Below are positions 10,459 through 19,245 of a stretch of DNA of 64,000 bases, piece after piece. Under the pieces are notes generated by a model. The model was not told where the DNA came from, searched no databases, and saw only the letters and a program-made list of their open reading frames with translations. Source of the DNA: Achromobacter pestifer (GTDB lineage: Bacteria; Pseudomonadota; Gammaproteobacteria; Burkholderiales; Burkholderiaceae_B); NCBI RefSeq assembly GCF_902859625.1, contig NZ_CADIJX010000007.1, positions 124,001 to 188,000 of the forward strand, given 5' to 3'. The first letter of the stretch is position 1, and each line of letters opens with the position of its first letter. A program made the translations under genes and the position numbers.

Positions 10459-11594
10459 TGAAGCGCCTGGGCCTTATCCTGCTGCGCGTGTTCACCGCGT
10501 TCGACTGGCCGCTGCTGGCGATCCTGATGATGTTCGCCGCGCTGGGTCTGACCGTCATGCATTCGGCGGTGGGCGGCACGGATTGGCGGTTCGCGGAACA
10601 GTCGCGTAATTTCATCATCGCGTTTTTCGCGATGTGGACGATGGCGCTGATTCCCCCCAAGTGGCTGATGAAGCTGGCCTTGCCCTTCTACGTGGTGGGG
10701 GTGGTGCTGCTCTTGGGCGTGGAGTTCTTTGGCGAAACCAGCAAGGGCGCGACCCGCTGGTTGAATCTGGGCGTGACGCGCATCCAGCCATCCGAAATGA
10801 TGAAGATCGCCGTGCCGATGATGTTGGCCTGGTACTTCCAGCGTCACGAAGGCGCGGTGCGTATCCGCGACTTCCTGGCGGCCGCCACGATGCTGGCCGC
10901 GCCGTTCGGCCTGATCGTGCTGCAACCTGATCTGGGCACGGCGCTGCTGGTCTTTGGCGCCGGTTTCTTCGTCATCTATTTCGCGGGTTTGTCGTTCAAG
11001 CTGCTGGTGCCGGTGATGCTGGCCGGCATCATCGCGATCGGCACGTTGGTGTACTACGAAGACCAGTTATGCGAACCCGATGTGGACTGGGTGGTGCTGC
11101 ACGACTACCAGAAGCACCGGGTCTGCACGTTGCTGAATCCTAGCTCCGACCCATTGGGCAAGGGCTTCCACACGATCCAGTCGATGATCGCGGTGGGCTC
11201 GGGCGGGGTCTACGGCAAGGGCTACATGAAGGGTACGCAGACGCACCTGGACTTCATTCCCGAGCGCACGACGGACTTTATTTTCGCGGTGTACGCCGAG
11301 GAATTCGGTTTGTACGGCGGTATCGCGATCCTGGTGCTCTACGGCCTGATGATGGCGCGCGGCTTGACGATCGCGTCGCGGGCGTCATCGCAGTTCGGCC
11401 GTTTGCTGGCCGGAGCATTGACGATGATGCTGTTCATATACGTATTCGTGAACGTGGGGATGGTGACGGGGATCTTGCCTGTCGTTGGGGTGCCGTTGCC
11501 GTTCATGAGTTACGGGGGGACGGCGTTGTTCACGATGGGAATTGCGTTCGGGATCATGATGAGTATTAGCAGGCATCGGTCTGTGAAGGCTTGA
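10458..11594 (+). CDS. rodA: Peptidoglycan glycosyltransferase RodA
   Basis: SEDS-family polymerase that builds glycan strands from lipid II for lateral wall growth. The 378-residue protein is strongly hydrophobic, with about ten predicted helices, and carries SEDS motifs LGVTRIQPSEMMKIAVPM, LQPDLGTALL, ERTTDFIFAVYAEEFG and GVPLPFMSYGGTAL. It is the last gene of the rod operon; its start overlaps the mrdA stop by one base. No simple T-tract terminator follows; instead a structured repeat element begins 52 bp downstream. Confidence 0.97.
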   Translation: MKRLGLILLRVFTAFDWPLLAILMMFAALGLTVMHSAVGGTDWRFAEQSRNFIIAFFAMWTMALIPPKWLMKLALPFYVVGVVLLLGVEFFGETSKGATRWLNLGVTRIQPSEMMKIAVPMMLAWYFQRHEGAVRIRDFLAAATMLAAPFGLIVLQPDLGTALLVFGAGFFVIYFAGLSFKLLVPVMLAGIIAIGTLVYYEDQLCEPDVDWVVLHDYQKHRVCTLLNPSSDPLGKGFHTIQSMIAVGSGGVYGKGYMKGTQTHLDFIPERTTDFIFAVYAEEFGLYGGIAILVLYGLMMARGLTIASRASSQFGRLLAGALTMMLFIYVFVNVGMVTGILPVVGVPLPFMSYGGTALFTMGIAFGIMMSISRHRSVKA

Positions 11595-11645
11595 TGCTGC
11601 GGGTGCTTTGTTGTGGTGGCGGAACCGATGGCACTTCGTAGGGCG

Positions 11646-11807
11646 CCCGTCGGCGTGGGCGACATGGGCACTCGCGCCCACGATTGCGGTCCAGCGCGCA
11701 GGCGCTGGACTTCCCCTTCGTCATCTTCGTCCAGGCCTTCGGCCTTCCCTTCAGATTCCCTCGGGCGCATCGAGGTTGCTCGCGCCCATGTCACCCACGC
11801 CGACGGG
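11646..11807 (-). repeat. Structured element, copy A
   Basis: A 162-bp element. The outer stem pairs 11646-11659 with 11794-11807 (14 bp) and 11661-11669 with 11784-11792 (9 bp), with one C/A mismatch between. Inside, a 9-bp hairpin with a 4-nt loop (11689-11710) and a 5-bp hairpin with a 3-nt loop (11733-11745) are joined by a 20-nt linker. On the purine-rich minus strand this linker is ACGAAGATGACGAAGGGGAA; the adjoining box is CCCGAGGGAATCTGAAGG. Linker and box are identical in copy B; the stems are not, yet still pair. Strand is given as the purine-rich one; which strand is transcribed is unknown. Confidence 0.8.
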
Positions 11808-11869
11808 CTGTCGCCGTCTTGGCTTGGTGCGTTGCTGGATTGGTGATTTGCATCGAGTTTGCGGGGGCC

Positions 11870-11903
11870 GCCGATTGCGGCCGCGCGGGCGGCCACAATC
11901 GGC
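11870..11903. repeat. Hairpin in rodA downstream region
   Basis: GCCGATTGCGGCCGC and GCGGCCACAATCGGC pair over 15 positions with one mismatch around a GCGG loop. It lies between the two copies of the larger element and has no T-tract. Confidence 0.6.
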
Positions 11904-11993
11904 ATACGCATTTTTCGTCGTTGTTGCGGTGGGCGCTTGCGCGCTTGTGTCGGGTGGTTTGCTGATGGGGCGCAATCAGGTGGGGTGGGTGGT

Positions 11994-12056
11994 GATGGGC
12001 GGCGCGCGACGGGCAGCCTCTTACGCATGTGGACCCTCTCGCGCGCGCCGCCCATC
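11994..12056. repeat. Long imperfect stem in rodA downstream region
   Basis: GATGGGCGGCGCGCGA pairs with TCGCGCGCGCCGCCCATC (one 2-nt bulge), enclosing about 29 nt. It shares no obvious box with the larger element. Confidence 0.6.
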
Positions 12057-12277
12057 GGGCATTGGTGTTCAAGTGACGATTGGCAGCGGTCGATTTTCTT
12101 GCCTGTGCGCGTAGCGGCGGCACGCTGATGCAAGATGTCGCGTAAGCCCCCAAAGGCCGCCCGCGCGGCCGGCCGGGGGCGGGCCCTGCAAGGTTTTTCT
12201 CATCTCGATATTGTGTGCAAGAAGCCTAAGCACACGGCTCGCCCTGGCGACCTTCGCGTTCAATTGCCCGAGCCCGG

Positions 12278-12430
12278 CGCGGTGGAGGCCTGCGGTGCGC
12301 GGGGAGTCGATAAGCCCGAGGGAATCTGAAGGCAGCGGCCGCAGGCCGCAACGAAGATGACGAAGGGGAAGCCCGGAGCGAAGGCTCCGGGCCGCAATCG
12401 TTGACCCGCGCACCGCAGGCCTCCGCCGTG
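12278..12430 (+). repeat. Structured element, copy B (inverted relative to A)
   Basis: A 153-bp element in the opposite orientation to copy A. The outer stem is a perfect 20 bp (12284-12303 with 12405-12424), extended by further pairs. Inside are a 6-bp/3-nt-loop hairpin (12335-12349), the 20-nt linker ACGAAGATGACGAAGGGGAA (12351-12370) and a 9-bp/4-nt-loop hairpin (12371-12392), followed by CGCAATCGT. Helix lengths and loop sizes almost match copy A while the paired bases differ. Confidence 0.8.
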
Positions 12431-12477
12431 ACGGGCGTCTTAAGAACCAACACCCGTCACAAGCAAAACCAACCGCA

Positions 12478-13530
12478 TCAAACCGGCAATGCGTCCGGCA
12501 CACCCAAGTCGGACGCCAGCTTTTTCAAGCCATCCCAGATCCGGCTGTCGAATTCAATCGAATCGGCGTTCACTGCACGGTTCCGGGCTTCGTATTCACC
12601 CGGGTACTGCACGGCTTCCACCCCGGGTTGCGGCTTGCAGGCGTGCAGGTAGTCGATGAAGGCGCCAACTTCCATTGAGCGCCAATCCGTATTGAAGTCC
12701 ACCTGCGGGTCCAGCAGCAGCGCGAACATGTTGTTCGTGGCCACGCCGATGCGCGGGTGTTCGGGCTGGATCGTGCCGCCGCCGGACAAGACGCCCGCCA
12801 GCAGTTCAGCCACCAGGCCCAGCGCATAACCCTTGTGGCCGCCGAAGGGCAGCAGGGCGCCTGGCGGGTCCGAGAAGAGGGCGTTGGGGTCGGTCGTCGG
12901 GTTGCCGTCGGCGTCGATCAGTGATCCGGGGGGAGCTTGTTCGCCCTTGGCGGCCAGCACCCGTGCCTTGTTCACGGCGATCGAGCTCGTGGCCATGTCC
13001 ACGATGAACGGCGGACGGCCGCCCGGCAACGGGCCGGCGAAGCACAGCGGGTTGGTGGTCAGGCACGCCTGGGCGCCGCCAAACGGCGCCACGGTGGGGG
13101 AACGGTTGATCACGTTGGTGAAGGCCAGCAGGATCAGGCCCTTGGCCGCGACCATTTCCCCAAAGTGGCCCATGCGGCCCAGGTGATGGCTGTGGCGCAG
13201 GGTCACGATGCACTGCCCGTGTTCCTGGGTGCGCTCGATGGCCTTTTCGATGACGGCCTTGCCAACGTACTGGCCCAGGCCGTGATGGCCGTCATAGGCC
13301 AGCATGGCGCCGCGGTCATTGACCAATTCGGGCCGGCCGTCGGGCTTGGCCAGGCCTTCGGACAGTACGCGCCGGTAGTTCGTCAGGATCGACAGGCCGT
13401 GGCTGGTGTAGCCCACCCGGTCGGACTCGACCAGGTGTTCGGCCACATCGCGGGCGATGTCTTCGGGCACGCCTTGTGCCATCAGCACGCGGCGGCCGTA
13501 TTCATTGGCTTGGGCAATGGAGAGTTTCAT
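12478..13530 (-). CDS. Malate/L-lactate/ureidoglycolate dehydrogenase-family oxidoreductase
   Basis: NAD(P)-dependent 2-hydroxyacid dehydrogenase of the YlbC/YjmC/AllD (Ldh2) family, 350 residues, cytoplasmic. Family marks are HSHHLGRMGHFGE (about 113-125), TNPLCFAGP, FIVDMATSSIA with the catalytic-region Asp, and FGGHKGYALGLVAELLAG. The substrate cannot be fixed from sequence. AAGGAG overlaps the stop of the upstream transporter, and the gap is 12 bp, so enzyme and anion transporter form one operon and probably act on the same hydroxy-acid or dicarboxylate. Confidence 0.88.
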   Translation of the reverse strand: MKLSIAQANEYGRRVLMAQGVPEDIARDVAEHLVESDRVGYTSHGLSILTNYRRVLSEGLAKPDGRPELVNDRGAMLAYDGHHGLGQYVGKAVIEKAIERTQEHGQCIVTLRHSHHLGRMGHFGEMVAAKGLILLAFTNVINRSPTVAPFGGAQACLTTNPLCFAGPLPGGRPPFIVDMATSSIAVNKARVLAAKGEQAPPGSLIDADGNPTTDPNALFSDPPGALLPFGGHKGYALGLVAELLAGVLSGGGTIQPEHPRIGVATNNMFALLLDPQVDFNTDWRSMEVGAFIDYLHACKPQPGVEAVQYPGEYEARNRAVNADSIEFDSRIWDGLKKLASDLGVPDALPV

Positions 13531-13542
13531 GATGCGTTCTCC

Positions 13543-15042
13543 TTAGAGCCAGCCGAGCCAGCGCCAGTAGGTCATGCCCATCAGCAGCATCAGCAGGTAG
13601 CCGACGATGGTGACGATGATGCCGACTTTGGCGAACTGCTTGGCGTTGAAGGTTTCCGTGCCCAGGCACACCATGTTCTGCGGCGCGTTGATCGGCAGGA
13701 TGAAGCCATAGCTGACCACAAAGCCCAGCAACATGGTCATGCCCAGGCGGTTGAATTCGCCCGGCAGCGTGGCCAGCACCGAGATCAGGATGGGCAGCAT
13801 GGCCGAGGTCAGCGCGGTGGCGCTGGCGAAACCCAGGTGGATGATGATCAGGAACGCGGCCAGGATGGCGAAGATGGCCAGCGGACCCAGGTGGTCAAGC
13901 CCGGTGTGCGCCACGACCTGGTTGCCCAGCCATTGGCCTGCTTGCGTCGTCAACAGGGCGGTGCCCAAGCTGATGCCCACGCCGAACACGATCACCGTGC
14001 CCCATGGGATGCGTGACTGCACGTCTTTCCACGTCATCACGCCAAAGCGCGGCAGCATCAACAGCACCAGGCCGAAGTAGGTGGTCGAGGTGGTGTCGAA
14101 CTTGTGCAGCTTGCCTTCCGTCGACCAGAACAGCAGCAGCATGACCGAGACGGCCATCAGGCGCTTTTGCGCGCTCGTCATGGGGCCCAGTTCAATCAGC
14201 GACTTTTCGACGGCTTCCTTGCCTCCGGCGATGCTGTCGCTTTCCGGCGGCAGCAGTTTCAACACCACGATGATCAACACGGCCGACATGATCAGCGACC
14301 ACGGGGCGCCTGCGATCAGCCAGTCCGACCATGCCACCCGTTCGCCCAGCATCTTTTCCATGAAGCCGACCGTCAGCAGGTTCTGTGCGGCGGCGGTCTG
14401 GATGCCGACGTTCCAGATGCTGGTGGCTTGCGCCACGATGATCATGATGCCGGCGGCGATGTTTGAACGCTTGTCCACGCCGAAGGCCGCGATCACACCC
14501 ATCATGATCGGCACCACGGCCGCGCTGCGCGCGGTGGCGCTGGGAACGACCAGGCTAAGTACGATCGTCACGGCAATACATCCGATCAGGATGCGGCGCG
14601 TGCTGGTGCCGACCTTGGACAAGGTGACCAACGCGATGCGCCGGTCCAGTCCCGTGAAGGTCATGGCGGCGGCAATGAACAAGGCGCCGGTCACGAGTGC
14701 CAGCGCCGAGTTGGCGAAGCCGGTAAGCGCCATGCTGATGGCGGCCGAGGTGCCGTAGAGCACTTGCGGGTCTTTGATTGTCGGAGCCGTGCCCAACAGG
14801 AAGGCCATCAGCGTCGTGATCATGATCGCGCTGGCTTCGTAAGACACGGCTTCGGTAATCCAGACCACCACGGCAAACGCCAGGATCGCCAGCATGCGGT
14901 GCCCAGCGACCGGCAGGTCGGCGGGCAGGGGCATCATCAACACCCCGATCATCACCACGATGCCGGCAATGAGTCCGATGGGAATTTTTGCTTTCTTTGG
15001 GGCTTGCGAGGCAGGGACAGCGGCTGGCGCGGTCATATCCAT
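13543..15042 (-). CDS. Anion/dicarboxylate transporter, DASS (SLC13) family
   Basis: Inner-membrane symporter of 499 residues with about 12 hydrophobic helices. The N-terminal half has a helix-breaking VVPSATARSAAVVPI and the C-terminal half GFILPINAPQNMV, the two inverted-repeat substrate loops of the divalent anion:Na+ symporter family. Substrate is probably a di- or tricarboxylate, judged also from the co-transcribed hydroxyacid dehydrogenase. It is the first gene of the pair. Confidence 0.88.
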   Translation of the reverse strand: MDMTAPAAVPASQAPKKAKIPIGLIAGIVVMIGVLMMPLPADLPVAGHRMLAILAFAVVVWITEAVSYEASAIMITTLMAFLLGTAPTIKDPQVLYGTSAAISMALTGFANSALALVTGALFIAAAMTFTGLDRRIALVTLSKVGTSTRRILIGCIAVTIVLSLVVPSATARSAAVVPIMMGVIAAFGVDKRSNIAAGIMIIVAQATSIWNVGIQTAAAQNLLTVGFMEKMLGERVAWSDWLIAGAPWSLIMSAVLIIVVLKLLPPESDSIAGGKEAVEKSLIELGPMTSAQKRLMAVSVMLLLFWSTEGKLHKFDTTSTTYFGLVLLMLPRFGVMTWKDVQSRIPWGTVIVFGVGISLGTALLTTQAGQWLGNQVVAHTGLDHLGPLAIFAILAAFLIIIHLGFASATALTSAMLPILISVLATLPGEFNRLGMTMLLGFVVSYGFILPINAPQNMVCLGTETFNAKQFAKVGIIVTIVGYLLMLLMGMTYWRWLGWL

Positions 15043-15336
15043 CTCCGGTTAAGGTCAAACTGACGACACACTCCCCGCGAGCACGGGTTAATCAATTCGA
15101 TGTGTCGACGCTACAGGATGATCGTGACGGCATTAAGGAAAACCCGTATTGATGTGGGTCAAACCGGTAGGGATTTGCGCTTGTGGAGAACCCACTTGGA
15201 GCATTATGCTCGTCGGCCTCCGATGGTCGCAAGGCTTGGAATGTTGCATGAATGCACACCAATTCTGCCAGCGGCCACGCCGGTTGGCACGACATTTCGC
15301 CGTTAATTCGTTCGTGTTATGCCGCAAATGCGCGGC
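15043..15336. other. Intergenic region upstream of the DASS transporter
   Basis: This 294-bp stretch lies between slmA (ends 15337) and the transporter start, both on the minus strand. I see no gene; it should carry the transporter promoter and the end of the slmA transcript. No clear terminator hairpin was found. Confidence 0.5.
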
Positions 15337-15912
15337 TCAGCCCAAGGCCAGGCGCAGTTGTTCGTCCAGATGCAGCGTCGGCGTGACGCGCCAGCCGCTT
15401 TGGGCATAGCGCAGCCAGCGGCCCAGCACCAGATGCGTCAGCAGGCTGGCGTGCGCGGCCACATTGGCATCGGGCGGCAGGCCACCGTCGGTGATGGCGA
15501 TGCGCAGCGATTGCCGTAGCGACGTTTCAATCCGGTCATTGATGTGGTTGATGCGCTCTTGCAGCCGGTTGTCTTCCGTGACCAGCGCATCGCCGGTCAG
15601 CACCCGCGTCATGCCCTTGTTGCGTTCCGAAAAGGTCAGCAGCATGGAGACGGTCTGGTGCGCTTGCGGCACGCCGTAGGGTTCGGCGGCGGCGATCTGG
15701 TTCACCAGCGTGAAGATGCTGGTCTCGATGAATTCGATCAGCCCTTCAAACATCTGCGCCTTGCTGGCAAAGTGCCGGTATAGCGCCGCTTCCGACACCT
15801 CAAGGCGAGCGGCCAGTGCGGCCGTGGTGATGCGGGCCGCGTGCGGCTGCTCCAGCATCTCGGCCAGTGTTTGCAGAATCTGGGTCTTGCGCTCGCCGGG
15901 TTTGCTCGCCAT
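15337..15912 (-). CDS. slmA: Nucleoid occlusion factor SlmA (TetR family)
   Basis: DNA-binding FtsZ antagonist that keeps division away from the nucleoid. The 191 residues align along most of their length with the E. coli protein as I recall it: ITTAALAARLEVSEAALYRHFASKAQMFEGLIEFIE is the TetR helix-turn-helix (key part SEAALYRHF), followed by MTRVLTGDALVTEDNRLQERIN and RIETSLRQSLR. It follows the HAD nucleotidase by 56 bp on the same strand and probably shares the argB transcript. A generic TetR regulator is the alternative. Confidence 0.85.
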   Translation of the reverse strand: MASKPGERKTQILQTLAEMLEQPHAARITTAALAARLEVSEAALYRHFASKAQMFEGLIEFIETSIFTLVNQIAAAEPYGVPQAHQTVSMLLTFSERNKGMTRVLTGDALVTEDNRLQERINHINDRIETSLRQSLRIAITDGGLPPDANVAAHASLLTHLVLGRWLRYAQSGWRVTPTLHLDEQLRLALG

Positions 15913-15968
15913 GGAAGGGACTGCTCTCGCGCAGGCTTGACGGTGAATGGGGGGGGAGGAGCGCGCCG

Positions 15969-16715
15969 CTATCCCCGTAGGGGACGCCGGCGTAACAACA
16001 AATCACTGACGGAGTTTACCCGCAAGTCGACGTAGGCCGGACGATGCGCGCGGCCTCGGGAAAAGGGGGTGCCAGGGTGGTAGACATGCACGGTGCGGAC
16101 ACCGGCCTGGCGCGCACCGCGCAGGTTGGCCAGCGTATCTTCCACCAGGACGGCACGATGCGCCGGCACACCTTCCCGGGCCAGTACATAGCGCAACAGG
16201 GCGGGCGACGGCTTGGGCCGGAATTCACCATGCAGGCGCATGTGCTCGATGGCCCACAGGCTATCGAACTGGCGCAGGATGCCCAGCCGGGACAACACCG
16301 CGCGGGCGTAGTGCAGCGGCGCATTGGTCAGCAGCACCTTGCGCCCCGGCAATTGGCGCAGCTTGTAGGCCAACGCCTTTTCGGCACGCACCAGTGGGTT
16401 GACGTCGAAGTCGTGGCTGCGGTGCAGGAAGGCGTGAGGGTCCACGCCATGGTGCCGCACCATGCCGATCATCGTGGCCCCGTAGCGCTTCCAATACTGT
16501 CGGCGCACGGCATTGGCCGTGTCGATGTCCACGTTCAGGGCTTCGGCCACGGCCATGGTCATGCCATGGTCGATCTTGGGAAAGATGGCGTGCGAGGTGT
16601 CGTGGAGCGTATTGTCCAGATCAAACAGCCACAGGCGTTCGGAAACGCCCGTGGCCGTGCGTCGCGACCGGCGCAAGCGCACCGCCGGCCGCAGCAATTG
16701 ACGCTGAACCGGCAT
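15969..16715 (-). CDS. HAD-family pyrimidine 5'-nucleotidase
   Basis: Probable phosphatase acting on pyrimidine 5'-monophosphates (subfamily IA, SDT1-like), 248 residues. HAD motif I is LWLFDLDNTLHDTS with D32 and D34; motif II is VLLTNAP; motif III/IV lies in FRPKPSPALLRYVL and VLVEDTLANLRGAR. The N-terminal 25 residues are Arg-rich and may be untranslated; a start nearer LWLFDLDN is possible but no better codon is seen. The ATG directly abuts the argB stop. Confidence 0.85.
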   Translation of the reverse strand: MPVQRQLLRPAVRLRRSRRTATGVSERLWLFDLDNTLHDTSHAIFPKIDHGMTMAVAEALNVDIDTANAVRRQYWKRYGATMIGMVRHHGVDPHAFLHRSHDFDVNPLVRAEKALAYKLRQLPGRKVLLTNAPLHYARAVLSRLGILRQFDSLWAIEHMRLHGEFRPKPSPALLRYVLAREGVPAHRAVLVEDTLANLRGARQAGVRTVHVYHPGTPFSRGRAHRPAYVDLRVNSVSDLLLRRRPLRG

Positions 16716-17735
<1,020 letters not shown>

Positions 17736-17786
17736 CTAAAACCTATGTCCATATGCCCGACAAATAACCGGCATTCAGGTAAATTG

Positions 17787-17861
17787 GGGGCGTTTTCGAG
17801 AGCGCGGCGCCCCGCAAAAGGGGGTGAATCCGCATCCGGGTGGACATCGGCCCCCTTTTTT
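17787..17861 (+). promoter_or_regulatory. Terminator-like leader of metQ (possible attenuator or riboswitch)
   Basis: Two hairpins precede metQ. The first pairs GGGGCG (17787-17792) with CGCCCC (17808-17813). The second pairs AAAAGGGGG (17816-17824) with CCCCCTTTTT (17851-17860), ends in a T6 run, and encloses 26 nt. The T-run stops only about ten bases before the metQ ribosome binding site, so it sits in the metQ leader and not after an upstream plus-strand gene (argB is divergent). Confidence 0.6.
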
Positions 17862-17881
17862 ATCCCTATAAGAGGCAACAC

Positions 17882-18670
17882 ATGCGTTTGAACTTTGTCC
17901 GCTCTGCCCTCGTGGCATCGGCCTTCCTGGTGGCGGCCAATGCCGCCCACGCTGAAAAAGTGGTGGTGGGCGCGACCCAGGTGCCGCACGCCGAGATCCT
18001 GGAAGTGGTGAAACCGCAGCTGGCCAAGCAAGGCGTGGAGCTCGACATCAAGGTGTTCAGCGATTATGTGCAGCCCAACCTGCAACTGGTCGACAAGCAG
18101 CTGGACGCCAACTTCTTCCAACACAAGCCCTACCTGGATTCCTTCAACCGGGATCGCAAGGCGACGCTGGTGCCGGTGGCCCTGGTTCACGTCGAACCCT
18201 TCGGCGGCTACTCCAAGAAGATCAAGAGCCTGTCCGAGCTCAAGGACGGCGCCACGGTTGCCATTCCGAACGACCCGTCCAATGGCGGCCGTGCACTGGT
18301 GTTGCTGCAAAAGCAGGGCGTGATCAAGCTGAAGGACCCGTCCAACATCCTGGCTACCGCCGCTGATGTGGTCGAGAACCCCAAGAAGCTGAAGTTCCGC
18401 GAACTGGAAGCCGCGATGCTGCCGCGTTCGCTGGATGACGTGGACTTGGCGCTGATCAACACCAATTACGCGCTGGAAGCGGGTCTCGTGCCGACGAAAG
18501 ACGCGCTGTTCATCGAAGGCGCCGATTCGCCTTACGCCAATATCCTGGTGACCCGCAGCGACAACAAGGACGCGCCGGGCATCAAGAAGCTGGTCGAGGC
18601 GCTGCACTCGCCTGCCGTGAAGACTTTCATCCAGGAAAAGTACAAGGGCGCCGTGATCCCGGCGTTCTGA
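17882..18670 (+). CDS. metQ: Methionine-type ABC transporter substrate-binding protein (MetQ/NlpA family)
   Basis: Periplasmic binding protein of 262 residues, expected to bind methionine or an analogue and feed a MetNI permease. The ATG at 17882 follows AGAGG and gives a standard signal peptide (cut after AHA, residue 24). Family marks are VGATQVPHAEILEVVKP, DYVQPNLQLVDKQLDANFFQH and ALINTNYA. Most relatives are lipoproteins; here there is no Cys at the cleavage site. No metN or metI is adjacent, so it is an orphan in this window. Confidence 0.9.
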   Translation: MRLNFVRSALVASAFLVAANAAHAEKVVVGATQVPHAEILEVVKPQLAKQGVELDIKVFSDYVQPNLQLVDKQLDANFFQHKPYLDSFNRDRKATLVPVALVHVEPFGGYSKKIKSLSELKDGATVAIPNDPSNGGRALVLLQKQGVIKLKDPSNILATAADVVENPKKLKFRELEAAMLPRSLDDVDLALINTNYALEAGLVPTKDALFIEGADSPYANILVTRSDNKDAPGIKKLVEALHSPAVKTFIQEKYKGAVIPAF

Positions 18671-18695
18671 CAATCCGGTTTGAACCCCCAAAAGT

Positions 18696-18723
18696 AAACC
18701 GCCCGGTCGACGGGCGGTTTTTC
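18696..18723 (+). terminator. Terminator of metQ
   Basis: AAACCGCCCG and CGGGCGGTTT pair around a 5-nt loop and end in TTTTT, 25 bp past the metQ stop. Facing genes make it useful on both strands. Confidence 0.9.
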
Positions 18724-18750
18724 TTTGGCGCGCGGCGCGGGGCTTGGCGA

Positions 18751-19245
18751 TCAGCCCGCAGCCAGGGCCTTTTCCACGGTGGCGTGGAATTCAGCCACAT
18801 CGTATTCGCCCAGATAGCGCTTGATGATGTGGCCCTTTTTATCGATCAGGAATGCCGTCGGCGTCAGGCGGATGTCGCCAAAGGCGCGTGCGATGTCGCC
18901 TTTGGTGTCCAGCGCCACGGGGAAGGGCAGCTTGCGCTGTTCGGCGAAGTTCAGCACGAAGTTGGGCGGGTCGTAATCCATGGCGACTGCCACGGCTTCG
19001 TACCCCTTGCTGGCGTACTGCTTATAAGCGGCGATGGTTTCCGGCATCTGCTTCACGCACGTCACGCAGCTGGTTGCCCAGAACTTGACCAGCACGACCT
19101 TGCCGCGCAGGTCCTGCATTGAGAAGGTCTTGCCTTCCAGCGTGGTGAAGGTCACGTCGGGTGCGGTTTGGGCAGGGCGCCAGACGAACCAGGCGCCGAT
19201 GCCGACCGCCACCAGGACGGCCAAGGCTACGATGGCTTTTTTCAT
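18751..19245 (-). CDS. TlpA-type thioredoxin-fold protein
   Basis: Membrane-anchored periplasmic thiol-disulfide protein, 164 residues. An N-terminal hydrophobic helix (about 4-21) is followed by an AhpC/TSA-Redoxin fold with the active-site pair C60-C63 in FWATSCVTCVKQMP and the cis-Pro region LTPTAFLIDKKG. It may reduce apocytochromes or other exported thiols. It overlaps the dolP stop by four bases (ATGA-type), so it is probably the last gene of the yraN-SIS-dolP unit. Confidence 0.88.
   Translation of the reverse strand: MKKAIVALAVLVAVGIGAWFVWRPAQTAPDVTFTTLEGKTFSMQDLRGKVVLVKFWATSCVTCVKQMPETIAAYKQYASKGYEAVAVAMDYDPPNFVLNFAEQRKLPFPVALDTKGDIARAFGDIRLTPTAFLIDKKGHIIKRYLGEYDVAEFHATVEKALAAG

Larger units (their letters stand above)
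11595..12477. other. Gene-free structured region between rodA and the dehydrogenase gene
   Basis: This 883-bp stretch between convergent genes holds two inverted copies of a structured element (described separately) and several further GC-rich hairpins. Open frames of 60-200 codons exist on both strands, but they read through palindromes, are Arg/Pro/Ser-rich and resemble no protein family, so none is called a gene. Confidence 0.75.

Noticed and set aside
11510-12503. Frames of 75-207 codons on both strands after rodA
   Set aside because: They run through palindromic elements, are Arg/Pro/Ser-rich and are mutually overlapping; the structured-element explanation is better.
17787-17861. Known SAM-II or SAH riboswitch upstream of metQ
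   Set aside because: The consensus boxes I know for those classes are not visible; it is reported only as an unassigned terminator-like leader.
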